A DNA stretch of 64,000 bases. It comes from Myxococcales bacterium (lineage in GTDB: Bacteria > Myxococcota_A > Polyangia > Haliangiales > Haliangiaceae). Where the stretch lies: contig JADJJK010000075.1 of NCBI GenBank assembly GCA_016706545.1, positions 176,522 through 240,521 of the forward strand, given 5' to 3'. Below, in pieces: positions 10,682 through 18,995 of this stretch; position 1 is the first letter of the stretch, and each line of letters begins with the position of its first letter. The translations under genes were made by a program, and so were the position numbers. The notes below the pieces were generated by a model. That model worked only from the letters and a program-made list of their open reading frames with translations, did not search any database and was not told where the DNA came from.

Positions 10682-11295
10682 CGAAATTCCTCCAGTGCAC
10701 TTTCAGTGAAGGCTTCAAAAAAACAACTGTTCTTTATCTTTCTTAGTTCGTGAAGTTCATTCCACACGCTTTCGTCTGCAGGAGAGAACATACCTTCAGA
10801 AGAAACCTCGATGTCGAAGATGAGAACCCGCGCTCTTTCACTATCACCGGGGCCGAGATGCTCGGTAATCACGCTGTGTCGCCCACCGGAGTAGGGCACA
10901 AAACGCAAATGTTGTCGAGAGGAGTGTCTTTAGCCCCTTGTGATATAAAAGGTAACTTAGTGGAGAGACCACAGAATAGTAAATTCCCAACGCGCGCGTT
11001 AACAGCGCCTCACGACTTTGGTCCAGTTATAATCCCCGTCCTCAGGAGAGCGAGATCTCTCAACATTCCAACAAAGTCTGCCAATCTCAGACTGACGAGA
11101 GGATTGGGGCTCAGATGAAGGTGAGAGTTGGAATTCAAATTGATGGTGAAATATCGGTTGAACTTCAGGGTACTCGTCGCGAACAGTAGTGCTGAAGTCT
11201 ATCAGCTGTGATATAGACGTATTTGTATCTAGCACTACTCGAAAATCGAGAAGAACCTCGGAGATGGGAGCGCTGCGGAGCCGTGGGTAGTCCAT
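10678..11295 (-). pseudogene. decayed TIGR04255-family gene
   Basis: Two pieces of one family can be read in the same frame, separated by stops. The 5' piece (11295 to a stop at 10999) begins 'MDYPRLRSAPISEVLLDFRV' and continues 'TTVRDEYPEVQPIFHHQFEF', the N-terminal pattern of TIGR04255 proteins. The 3' piece (10908 to 10678) has the family's C-terminal pattern ('VLIFDIEV', 'LHELRKIKNSCFFEAFTESA'). The family is usually about 250 residues; only about 205 codons fit here, so the middle is probably deleted as well as interrupted. The in-frame stop at 10999-11001 is followed by further stops. Function of the family is unknown; members are sporadically distributed and often lie in variable islands. 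Confidence 0.6.
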
Positions 11296-11395
11296 GACGC
11301 GTGTGGTTAGCCTAGCACGCCTCGCCACAAACAGACATAGGTGCTTGTAACTGTTAGCCTGCCGCCCCAAGTCCGCGAAAGTGATCGAGAAAATG

Positions 11396-11995
11396 CTACT
11401 GTAGCACCGCGTCGCCCAGGTTGTCCTGGGCCGCGCGGGTGGCCTCGTCGTAGTGGGCCCAGCACACCGGGACGTACTGCTCGTCCGCGCCCAGCAAGAT
11501 CTGCGGGCCCTCGGTGGCGGCCACGCCGTTGACGATGCGCAGGTTGCAGATGGCCTTCTTGGCGCAGTACTGACAGGTGACCTTCACCTCTTCGATGCGG
11601 TCCGCCAGCTCCATCAGGCGCTGCGCGCCCGGGAACAGCTTGGTGCGGAAGTCCGTGCGCAGGCCGTAGCAGATGATCGGGACCCCCGGGTCCACGGTGA
11701 TGCGCCGGAAGTCTTCGATGATCTGGGGCGAGAGGAACTGCGCCTCATCCACCAGCACGCAGTCGATGCCCTCGAAGTCGCGCGGGTCGAGCGTGGCGCC
11801 CTCCTCGAGCATCACGTCCGCGTCCGCCTCCAGGCCGCAGCGCGAGGCGATCTTGGAGCTGCCAAAGCGCGTGTCGAGCCGCGGCTTGATGAGCAAGATG
11901 CGCTTGCCCTGCTTGCGGTAGTTGTGGGCCACCGCGAGCAGGTTCATCGACTTGGCGGAGTCCATGGTGCCGTAGCGAAAATAGAGCTTGGCCAC
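11396..11995 (-). CDS. tdk: thymidine kinase, type II
   Basis: Protein of 199 residues, GTG start at 11995, usual length for bacterial/poxviral-type thymidine kinases. It phosphorylates thymidine with ATP in dTTP salvage. Visible: phosphate loop 'YGTMDSAKSMNLL' (Ala where Gly is more common before Lys-Ser), catalytic 'VLVDEAQFLSP', lasso region and two Zn-binding CxxC pairs, the first 'CQYCAKKAIC'. Longer upstream in-frame extensions are rejected because they run into low-complexity Arg/Gly sequence. The gene directly borders the AT-richer islet. Confidence 0.94.
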   Translation of the reverse strand: MAKLYFRYGTMDSAKSMNLLAVAHNYRKQGKRILLIKPRLDTRFGSSKIASRCGLEADADVMLEEGATLDPRDFEGIDCVLVDEAQFLSPQIIEDFRRITVDPGVPIICYGLRTDFRTKLFPGAQRLMELADRIEEVKVTCQYCAKKAICNLRIVNGVAATEGPQILLGADEQYVPVCWAHYDEATRAAQDNLGDAVLQ

Positions 11996-12219
11996 GGAGC
12001 GGGACCTTAAAAGGAAGATCTGACGTTTGCCAGGGCCTGGCGCCGCTAGTGCCCGCCAGCGCCGGGGAGGGCCGGGCGGCCAGGCCCACGAGCCTCCATT
12101 CCTTCCGGGAAATCGGTGAGTTGCACGCAGGCGGCCCGCCTCCTCGCCTGGGCCGGCGCGCGCCTGGCTGCCGCGTGGGCCGGCGCGCGCCGGGCCGCGT
12201 GGGCCGCCGATAGCCGCCG

Positions 12220-12594
12220 TCAGCCGCCGAGCTGCTCGGCGATGGAGCGGGTCAGCGGACTGACCTCGTCGCCGGTGTGCTGGGTGCTCTTGCGCTCCAC
12301 GAGCAGCACCAGGCACTCCTCTTCTGCCACCGGCTTGTGCCGCACGCCCTTGGGCACCACGAAGAGCTCGCCCTCTCGAAGCTCCACCGTCCGCTCGGCG
12401 AGCTCGATGCGCAGCGTGCCCGCCAGCACGAAGAACAGCTCGTCTTCGTGGTCGTGCGCGTGCCACGTGAACTCGCCGTGCAGGCGCGCGCACTTGACGT
12501 AGGCGTCGTCGATCTCCGCCAGCACGCGCGGCGACCAGAACTCACTCAACCCTGCCGCGACCTGGCGCGGCGACACCACATTCATGGAGTTCAT
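12220..12594 (-). CDS. small cupin-domain protein
   Basis: Protein of 124 residues with one beta-barrel cupin. Cupin motif 1 is seen in 'FTWHAHDHEDELFFVLAGTL' (two His and a Glu as metal ligands) and motif 2 in 'ELFVVPKGVRHKPVAEEE'. Such single-domain cupins bind a metal and act as small-molecule isomerases, oxygenases or sensors; no specific substrate can be named. The second Met (12585) is an alternative start. Confidence 0.85.
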   Translation of the reverse strand: MNSMNVVSPRQVAAGLSEFWSPRVLAEIDDAYVKCARLHGEFTWHAHDHEDELFFVLAGTLRIELAERTVELREGELFVVPKGVRHKPVAEEECLVLLVERKSTQHTGDEVSPLTRSIAEQLGG

Positions 12595-12737
12595 ATCGCT
12601 CGCCAGCCTACCAGGTCAGTCCGTGAAGCGGTCACGCGGCCTCCAGGTCATCGCGAGATCGCGCGATCTCTCGCGCGAGATCAAACACCACATCGTGGGC
12701 CTTGGCGCGCGCCGCGCCCCAGTCGCAGCGCGCTGCC

Positions 12738-14216
12738 TCACAGATTTTCGAAGCGGTTGTTACGTTCGCCGTTGGTGGGGTCGAAGTGGAGCTTGAGCGT
12801 GAGCTGCCCTTCGGCGAACAACGGCTCGGCGTAGGAGGCGCGGCCCTGGGCCTCGAGGTCGTCGTCGGGGATCACCGGGACAGGCACCCCGCGCGCGCCG
12901 AGCTCAAAGGACACCTCCACGTCGACGTGGTCGCCGAGCTGCCACGAGATCGACGGCGCCATCGTCAGGTTGTAGCGTCGGCTGGGGTGCAACACCTCGA
13001 ACCCGAGGCCGAGGTTGAGCCCCAGCGTGGCGCGGTCTCGCCTCACCTTGCCCACGATCGAGAGCCGATCGAACCCGTACACCGCGGTGGACTGTCCGAG
13101 CTCGTTGACGAAGTTCAGCGCGTCCCGGCGCAGCGTCAGGAAGTTCGCCACCGCCAGCACGTTGCCGCGCGGATCGTCGGACGGGAACAGATCCCACTCG
13201 ACTCCGGCGTTGACCCCGAGCTGGCTCCGGAGCTGGCCCTTGGGGTCCATGCGCGAGGCCCAGGCCGAGGTCGCCACCGCCCAGTCCGCGCTCACGTTCC
13301 AGTTGGCGTACATGCTCGCACCCAAGCTCCACTCGTTGGTGTCGAGCGAGACCTCTCTGGCATCCACCACCAGCGGCGGTCGCCTGGTGAGCCCGCCCGA
13401 GCCGGTGAGCTCCAGCGTATAGCGCGAAGAGGCGTCGAGGCGGTAGAGCAGCGCGGTGGTCGAGGTGGTCGCCGACTTGTAGCCGTCGGTCCAGCTCCCC
13501 GCGCCCTCGATCTCGACGTTGACCCCCCAGGGCGTGGTGTCCGGCCGCGTGACCTCCGTGGTCGGCCGCAAGATCTCGATCTTCACGGCGTCCGGTGCGA
13601 TGGTGGCCACGTACAGCGCGAGGCCGCGCAGGAACGCGGGGCGTAGCTGCGCGCGCTGCTGGTCGTCGCTGGCCCGCGTGTCGAGATCGACGTCCACCTC
13701 GACGCTGCTGGGCGCGCCGCTGAGCTCGCCGACGAAGCGGAGGTGGAGGCGGTCGCGATTGGCGATCGGCGCCGCGGTGACGTACAGCACCACCTGCGCA
13801 GCGGCGCGCGGCGCAGGCATCAGCAGCGGCGTGGACTCGATCTGCGCGAGGAGAAAGGCCGGACACGCCTTCGTCCTCCCGGCGTCCTGACACTCCAGCG
13901 CCACGCGCAGCGGCTCGAGCCCAGCGCCGCCGCGTAGCGGCGGTGCGGCCGCCGCCGTCGGCGAAGGCATCGCCGGCGAGGGGCCTGGCGTCGATGCTGG
14001 CGCGGCTGCCGCTGGTGCTGCTTGCGTCGACGTTGGCGTGGCTTGCGTCGACGTTGGCGTGGCTTGCGCCGGCGCGGGTGCGGCTGGCGTCGATGCCGGC
14101 GCGGCTGCCGCCGGCGCTGCTTGCGTCGGAGCTGGCGCGGCCGCAGGGCCTTGCGCGTGGGCAGCTCCCTGGGCAACGACGATCGAGATCAAGCACCCCA
14201 GCGCAGCACACCGCAT
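12738..14216 (-). CDS. outer-membrane beta-barrel-like protein with Ala/Pro/Thr spacer
   Basis: Protein of 492 residues. It begins with a Sec signal peptide ('MRCAALGCLISIVVAQGAAHAQ', cleavage expected after AHA), so the ATG at 14216 is preferred over one 26 codons upstream. It is followed by about 85 residues of Ala/Pro/Thr low complexity, encoded in part by a 21-nt tandem repeat near 14023-14065. A periplasmic alpha/beta domain follows, then many amphipathic strands ('YTLELTGSGGL', 'LGASMYANWNVSADWAVATS', 'LGLNLGLGFEVL'), and the chain ends 'TLKLHFDPTNGERNNRFENL'. Role unknown. Confidence 0.7.
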   Translation of the reverse strand: MRCAALGCLISIVVAQGAAHAQGPAAAPAPTQAAPAAAAPASTPAAPAPAQATPTSTQATPTSTQAAPAAAAPASTPGPSPAMPSPTAAAAPPLRGGAGLEPLRVALECQDAGRTKACPAFLLAQIESTPLLMPAPRAAAQVVLYVTAAPIANRDRLHLRFVGELSGAPSSVEVDVDLDTRASDDQQRAQLRPAFLRGLALYVATIAPDAVKIEILRPTTEVTRPDTTPWGVNVEIEGAGSWTDGYKSATTSTTALLYRLDASSRYTLELTGSGGLTRRPPLVVDAREVSLDTNEWSLGASMYANWNVSADWAVATSAWASRMDPKGQLRSQLGVNAGVEWDLFPSDDPRGNVLAVANFLTLRRDALNFVNELGQSTAVYGFDRLSIVGKVRRDRATLGLNLGLGFEVLHPSRRYNLTMAPSISWQLGDHVDVEVSFELGARGVPVPVIPDDDLEAQGRASYAEPLFAEGQLTLKLHFDPTNGERNNRFENL

Positions 14217-14298
14217 GAACGTTAGAGAAGCACACGGTGCGCAGGGGTGTCGACGTGGCGATCTGCAAAAGCAGGTCTTCACACCAGCTCTCACCTTC

Positions 14299-14329
14299 GA
14301 TGATGAAACGTTCGTTACGTCTCATCATC
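14299..14329. promoter_or_regulatory. 12-bp inverted repeat in a divergent promoter region
   Basis: GATGATGAAACG (14299-14310) and CGTCTCATCATC (14318-14329) pair over 12 positions with one mismatch around a 7-nt loop. It lies in the 232-nt gap between the outer-membrane protein gene (reading left from 14216) and the antiporter gene (reading right from 14449). There is no U-tract, so an operator or mRNA hairpin is more likely than an intrinsic terminator. Nothing else recognisable is in this gap. Confidence 0.45.
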
Positions 14330-14448
14330 CATATTCGCTTAGCCTCGACGGCAATTGGTGTGCTCAGGTACCTGACGACGCGCGCGCATGGATTCGACAA
14401 CATATCTGCGCGCGCTGCTGTATATGAGCTGTCGTCGGATCATCGAAC

Positions 14449-15759
14449 ATGCCGCACGACCAAGTCGTCTCGTTTCTGTTGGCGCTCGCCGTGCTGCTCG
14501 GCACCGCCGCTCTCCTCGGCAAGCTGGTGCAGCGCCTGGGCGTGCCGTCCGTCGTCGGTGATCTCTGCGCCGGCATCCTCTTGGGCAAGACCATCTTTGG
14601 TCACTTGGCGCCCGACGCCTACGTGTGGCTGTTCGCGCGACCCGAGGCGGCGTCGATGCTGAACGGATACAAGTCCGTGGCGATCGTGCTGCTGCTGCTG
14701 CTGGCGGGCCTGGAGATCAACATCCTCTCGCTGCGCCGCATCGCGGGCGTGCTGGTCTACACCTCGGTCCTGGGCTCCGCGGTGCCGTTCATCTGCGGGT
14801 ATGGGCTGGGCCTGGCGTTGCCCGACTCCTATCTGGTCAGCGTCGAGCACCGTCAGGTGTTTGCGGTGTTCCTGGGCATCGCGCTGTCCATCTCGGCTCT
14901 TCCGGTCATCACTCGCACGCTGATGGACCTGGGCCTCCTCAAGACCAAGATCGGCACCGTCGTGTTGTCGGCGGCTGTGGTGAACGACCTCACAGGCTGG
15001 CTGTGCTTCGGCGCGCTGGTGCGGGCGATGGAGTCGTCCGGCACGGCAGGGTCCGGGACCGTTCTCACCTCCTTGCTCATCACCGCGACGTGCCTGGTGG
15101 TCGCGCTGGTCGTGGTGCGGCCGCTCGCGGTGGGCTGGCTCGGGCGGTTGACCAACCGCGATCCTCTGGCGCCGCCGAGCCGAGGTCTCGCGGTGCTGGT
15201 GGCGGCTGCGCTGTTTGGCGCGGCCGGGGTGGAGCTCCTGGGGATCCACGCGGTGTTCGGCGGCTTGCTGGTGGGGCTCGCGCTCGGCGACTCGAGCGCC
15301 CTCAACGCGCGGCTGCACCAGGTGCTGCACGACTGCGTCAACAACCTGTTCTCGCCGGTGTTCTTCGCGATGATGGCGCTCCACTACGACATGGCTGCGG
15401 AGCTCGATCTGTCGCTGGTGGCGCTGGTGGTCGGGGCGGCGTGCGTGTCAAAGATCGCCGGTAGCGCGCTGGGCGCTCGCCTGGGCGGATTCGCCTGGCC
15501 CGCCTCGCTCGCCGTCGGCTTCGGCATGAACTCACGAGGGGCGATGGAGATCCTCCTGGCCTCGGTGGCCCTCGACACCGGGATCATCGAGGGCAAGATG
15601 TTCGTCGCCCTCCTCTTGATGGCCATCAGCACGTCCCTCATCTCCGGGCCGGCGATGTCCTGGGTGCTCAAGCTCCGGCGCGGTGAGTCCGCAGCGGCGC
15701 TGCGCGAGGAACACACACCGCCGCGTGAACTGGATTCAGCGTCAGTGCAGAAACTATGA
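14449..15759 (+). CDS. cation/proton antiporter (CPA2, Kef/NapA-like)
   Basis: Integral membrane protein of 436 residues with about 12 hydrophobic segments. Family marks: 'VVGDLCAGILLGKTIFG' in the first conserved helix pair, 'VLLLLLAGLEINILSLRR', 'SISALPVITRTLMDLGLL', 'VVNDLTGWLCFGALV' with the ion-site Asn-Asp, and 'GFGMNSRGAMEILLA'. It exchanges Na+ or K+ for H+ at the cytoplasmic membrane. No TrkA/RCK domain is attached. It sits just before the NRPS cluster but is separated by 381 nt, and I see no sign that it belongs to it. Confidence 0.88.
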   Translation: MPHDQVVSFLLALAVLLGTAALLGKLVQRLGVPSVVGDLCAGILLGKTIFGHLAPDAYVWLFARPEAASMLNGYKSVAIVLLLLLAGLEINILSLRRIAGVLVYTSVLGSAVPFICGYGLGLALPDSYLVSVEHRQVFAVFLGIALSISALPVITRTLMDLGLLKTKIGTVVLSAAVVNDLTGWLCFGALVRAMESSGTAGSGTVLTSLLITATCLVVALVVVRPLAVGWLGRLTNRDPLAPPSRGLAVLVAAALFGAAGVELLGIHAVFGGLLVGLALGDSSALNARLHQVLHDCVNNLFSPVFFAMMALHYDMAAELDLSLVALVVGAACVSKIAGSALGARLGGFAWPASLAVGFGMNSRGAMEILLASVALDTGIIEGKMFVALLLMAISTSLISGPAMSWVLKLRRGESAAALREEHTPPRELDSASVQKL

Positions 15760-16140
15760 CTCTCGATACGATAGTCCTCACCTGATCCGAGAGTAACAGT
15801 CATGCGTTCTGCATAACGTCGAGTAAAGCAGTCCACTTCACAGCGAACAGGTCGCGCGGTCGTCGCCGCCATTGACCTCATCGCGCGCCGCATCGTGCGC
15901 CGCACCAGCCGGCGCGGCGCGCCTCGTGCCGCGCACTTTCTCGACGAGGAAGCGCGCGTGCGCGCGCCGCCGTGCGCGCGCCGCTCGGCGTTGTCATGCG
16001 ATCTGCGATCAGCTCGTACATTTTATGATTCCCGTGTCGCTCGGTACTTCAACGAAGGGGAGATAGGCTTTCGAGATACAATATGAGTACCAGAAGCAAC
16101 TGAAACTGTCGATACGCGACGAATTGCCGCAGAGGCGGAG
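15760..16140. other. intergenic region before the NRPS cluster
   Basis: 381 nt with no convincing gene and noticeably lower GC than the surroundings. A 7-bp inverted repeat (ACTCTCG 15759-15765 / CGAGAGT 15788-15794, 22-nt spacer) lies at the end of the antiporter gene and could be a weak terminator or operator. The cluster promoter is most likely in the AT-richer last 120 nt. No consensus -35/-10 pair can be named with confidence. Confidence 0.4.
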
Positions 16141-18012
16141 ATGTCCAGTCGACGTAGTGAGGTTCTGCGTATGAACAACAGGCGAACTTCGTCGGCCGAA
16201 CGCCACCCCTCTCTGCACGCGATGTTCGAGAGCGTCGCGCGCTTGCTGCCAGACAACGTGGCCGTCAGCGATGGCCAGTCCCGGCTCACCTACAGTGAGC
16301 TCGACCGCCGCGCTGGGCGGCTGGCCAGCGCGCTGCGCGCCGCCGGCGTGAGCCGCGACCAGCTCGTGGGGCTCTGCGTCGAGCGCAGCGTCGATCTCGT
16401 GGTCGGCCTGCTCGGCATCCTCAAGGCAGGCGCCGGCTACTTGCCGCTGGACCCGGCGTACCCGGCGGCCCGCCGCGACCGGGTGCTGTCGCTGAGCAAC
16501 GCCGAGATCGTCGTCACGCACCGCGCCACCAGCGCGCTGGTCAGCGGACGCAAGGTCGTGGCGCTCGATGACCTCGACGCGAGCCTCGAGGTCGCGAGTC
16601 CTGCGCACGCCGCGGAGGACGCCAGCAGCCTGGCGTACGTGATCTTCACGTCGGGTTCCTCGGGTGAGCCCAAGGGCGTGATGATCGAGCACCGCCACGT
16701 CCTGCGGCTGTTCTCCTCGACCGATGAGGTCTTCAGCTTTGGCCCGAGCGACGTCTGGTGCAACTTTCACTCGGCCGCCTTCGACTTCTCGGTGTGGGAG
16801 ATCTGGGGGGCGCTGCTGTACGGCGGCCACCTCGTCATGGTGTCCAACGAGGTCGCCCGGGATCCCCACGCCTTCGCCAGCCTGCTCCGCCGCGAGCAGG
16901 TGACGGTGCTCAACCAGACGCCCTCGTCCTTCCGCAACCTGGCGACCGCCGACGCCGAGCTACCAGCAGGCGCGCCCGCGCTGGCGCTGCGCCACGTGAT
17001 CTTTGGCGGCGAGCGCCTCGATTGCCGCTCCCTGGTGCCCTGGGTCGAGCGCCATGGGCTGGAGAAGCCCGCGCTGGTCAACATGTACGGCATCACCGAG
17101 ACCACGGTCCACGTGACGTGGAAGCGCATCGCGCGCGCTGATCTCGAGACCACCGGCCCCAGCCCCATCGGGGTCGCCATCTCCGATCTGGAGCTGGATC
17201 TGGTCGACGACAAGGGCGACTGGGCGGCGCCCGGCAAGGAGGGCGTGCTGTTTGTCTCCGGCGCGGGCCTCGCGCGCGGGTACCTCGGGCGGCCGGAGCT
17301 GACCCGCGAGCGCTTCGTCACGCGCGTCGGCCGCGATGGCCGTGAGCGGCGCTGGTACAACTCGGGCGACCTCGGCGTCCAGCTCGCACCCGGCGAGTTC
17401 GGCTACGTCGGCCGGGCGGATCGGCAGATCAAGATCCGCGGCTACCGCATCGAGCCCGGTGAGATCGAGGTGGCCATCCGCAAGGAGCCCGCGGTGAAGG
17501 ACTGCGTGGTGATCGCGGCCGAGTTTGGCGCTGGCGATCCGCGGCTCGTGGCCTACCTGGTGATCGACAGCGGGGCGGACGCCAAGGACGTGATCAGCCG
17601 GGTCCAGGCCCAGCTTGGCGATGCGCTCCCGGGCTACATGGGCCCCTCGACCTATATCCCGCTCGCCAAGCTCCCCACCACCGCCAACGGCAAGCTCGAC
17701 GAGGACGCGCTGCGCGAGCAGCTCCGCAGCAAGATGGCCGCGGTCTCTGGCGCGCCGGGCGGCGAGACCACCGGTGACCTCGTCCGGGGCATCTGGACGC
17801 GCATGCTGGGCATCGAGCAGATCGGCGACCACGACGAGTTCTTCGATCTCGGCGGGACCTCGTTCTCGTTGCTGCAAATGCTGTCGCAGGTCAACGAGCA
17901 GTTCAACACCAACCTGCGGATCTCTGTGTTCGGAGAGGGCGCGAGTATTTCGGTGCTGGCCTCCGCGCTGGAACGCCACGCCGCGAGTCAACCCAATCAA
18001 TCCACGAAGTGA
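16141..18012 (+). CDS. stand-alone A-PCP didomain activating L-threonine (SyrB1-type)
   Basis: Protein of 623 residues: adenylation domain (about 20-525) and one carrier domain (about 535-610). Core motifs are intact: 'YVIFTSGSSGEPKGV' (A3), 'NMYGITETT' (A5), 'GRADRQIKIRGYRIEPGEIE' (A8), catalytic Lys518 in 'ANGKLDE' (A10) and phosphopantetheine Ser574 in 'DLGGTSFSL'. Reading the specificity pocket by GrsA numbering gives D-F-W-N-I-G-M-V-H plus Lys, the established L-Thr code; Asp215 is the first residue. It should load L-Thr on its own PCP and present it to the halogenase, as SyrB1 does for SyrB2. The stop lies just before the halogenase start. A start at 16171 is also possible. Confidence 0.93.
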   Translation: MSSRRSEVLRMNNRRTSSAERHPSLHAMFESVARLLPDNVAVSDGQSRLTYSELDRRAGRLASALRAAGVSRDQLVGLCVERSVDLVVGLLGILKAGAGYLPLDPAYPAARRDRVLSLSNAEIVVTHRATSALVSGRKVVALDDLDASLEVASPAHAAEDASSLAYVIFTSGSSGEPKGVMIEHRHVLRLFSSTDEVFSFGPSDVWCNFHSAAFDFSVWEIWGALLYGGHLVMVSNEVARDPHAFASLLRREQVTVLNQTPSSFRNLATADAELPAGAPALALRHVIFGGERLDCRSLVPWVERHGLEKPALVNMYGITETTVHVTWKRIARADLETTGPSPIGVAISDLELDLVDDKGDWAAPGKEGVLFVSGAGLARGYLGRPELTRERFVTRVGRDGRERRWYNSGDLGVQLAPGEFGYVGRADRQIKIRGYRIEPGEIEVAIRKEPAVKDCVVIAAEFGAGDPRLVAYLVIDSGADAKDVISRVQAQLGDALPGYMGPSTYIPLAKLPTTANGKLDEDALREQLRSKMAAVSGAPGGETTGDLVRGIWTRMLGIEQIGDHDEFFDLGGTSFSLLQMLSQVNEQFNTNLRISVFGEGASISVLASALERHAASQPNQSTK

Positions 18013-18029
18013 GCGCGGAGACACCCACC

Positions 18030-18995
18030 ATGACCATGCCCGAGACCAAGCCGCAGACCCAGCAGGACTTCTTCCTCTCTGCCGAGGACAAGGAGCGGTT
18101 CAACCAGCAGGGCTACATCGGCCCGTTCACGTTGTACCAGCCTGACGAGATGCGCGACCAGTGGCGCAAGCTCCGGCTCCAGCTCCTCGATCGGTCGCAC
18201 GCCGCCTACCAGCCGGATGACGCGGTGTCCGGCAGCACCAACATCTCCAACTACGATCGCCACCTGGACGTGGACTTCCTCGCGGACCACGTCTGTCGCC
18301 GGGAGATCGTCGACCGGGTCTCGAGCATCCTTGGTCCAGACATGATCTGCTGGCGCACGGAGTTCTTCCCCAAGCACCCCGGCGACGAGGGCACGGACTG
18401 GCACCAGGCCGACACCTTCGCGAATGCGTCGGGGACGCCGCAGATCTTGTGGCCGCAGGACGCCGGCTTCGGCGGCACCATCACCGTGTGGACGGCCTTC
18501 ACCGAGGCCAACATCGACAACGGCTGCCTGCAGTTCATCCCCGGCACGCATCGCAGCATGAACTACGACGAGACCAAGCGGATGCACTACGATCCGGACA
18601 CCATCAACTCCGTCGACAAGCACGGCGTTCGCCGCGGCTTCTTTGGCTACGACTACCGGCAGCTCCAGAAGGACCCGAACTGGGTGCCCAACGAGGACGA
18701 CGCGGTGTCGATGGTGATGCGCCCCGGGCAGTTCATCATCTTCTGGTCGACGCTGATGCACGCCTCGCATCCGCACTCCGGCAAGTCCAAGGACATGCGC
18801 ATGGGCTTCGCCACGCGCTACGTGCCCTCGAACGTCCACGTCTACAAGGACACGGACGTGATCCACGAGTACGGCGGCAGCGTGAGCCTGGAGAAGTTCG
18901 GCAACGTCCTGGTGTGCGGCAAGAGCCACCAGCCGATGAACAAGGTGGTCACGCACACCACGCGCGGCAAGCAGTTCGCGGTTCGGGGCCCGTGA
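18030..18995 (+). CDS. non-haem Fe(II)/2-oxoglutarate halogenase (SyrB2-type)
   Basis: Protein of 321 residues closely resembling SyrB2, which chlorinates C4 of L-Thr held on a carrier domain. The iron-binding motif is His125-Gln126-Ala127 ('TDWHQADTF'): Ala replaces the usual Asp/Glu and opens the chloride site, the hallmark of this halogenase class. The distal ligand is His244 ('LMHASHPHSG'), 119 residues later as in SyrB2, and Arg263 ('ATRYVPS') is placed to bind 2-oxoglutarate. Other family blocks: 'RTEFFPKHPGDEGTDWHQAD', 'GCLQFIPGTH', 'RRGFFGYDYRQLQ'. ATG 18030 follows a GGAG; a GTG at 18009 overlapping the upstream stop is an alternative. It overlaps the next gene by 4 nt. Predicted product: 4-chloro-L-Thr-S-PCP. 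Confidence 0.95.
   Translation: MTMPETKPQTQQDFFLSAEDKERFNQQGYIGPFTLYQPDEMRDQWRKLRLQLLDRSHAAYQPDDAVSGSTNISNYDRHLDVDFLADHVCRREIVDRVSSILGPDMICWRTEFFPKHPGDEGTDWHQADTFANASGTPQILWPQDAGFGGTITVWTAFTEANIDNGCLQFIPGTHRSMNYDETKRMHYDPDTINSVDKHGVRRGFFGYDYRQLQKDPNWVPNEDDAVSMVMRPGQFIIFWSTLMHASHPHSGKSKDMRMGFATRYVPSNVHVYKDTDVIHEYGGSVSLEKFGNVLVCGKSHQPMNKVVTHTTRGKQFAVRGP

Noticed and set aside
11396..12493. A 365-residue version of thymidine kinase with a long N-terminal extension
   Set aside because: The extension is low-complexity Arg-rich sequence overlapping the cupin gene; the GTG at 11995 gives the normal family length.
14449..15759. Antiporter as a resistance gene of the NRPS cluster
   Set aside because: Separated by 381 nt of AT-richer DNA, with a possible terminator-like repeat and no coupling; the MFS exporter inside the cluster is the better candidate.
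15872..16086. Two small open frames just before the NRPS cluster
   Set aside because: Arg/Ala-rich, no ribosome-binding sites, overlapping each other; treated as noncoding.
18030..18995. Phytanoyl-CoA-type hydroxylase
   Set aside because: The facial-triad carboxylate is Ala127, and the spacing to His244 and Arg263 matches SyrB2, so halogenase is the better call.
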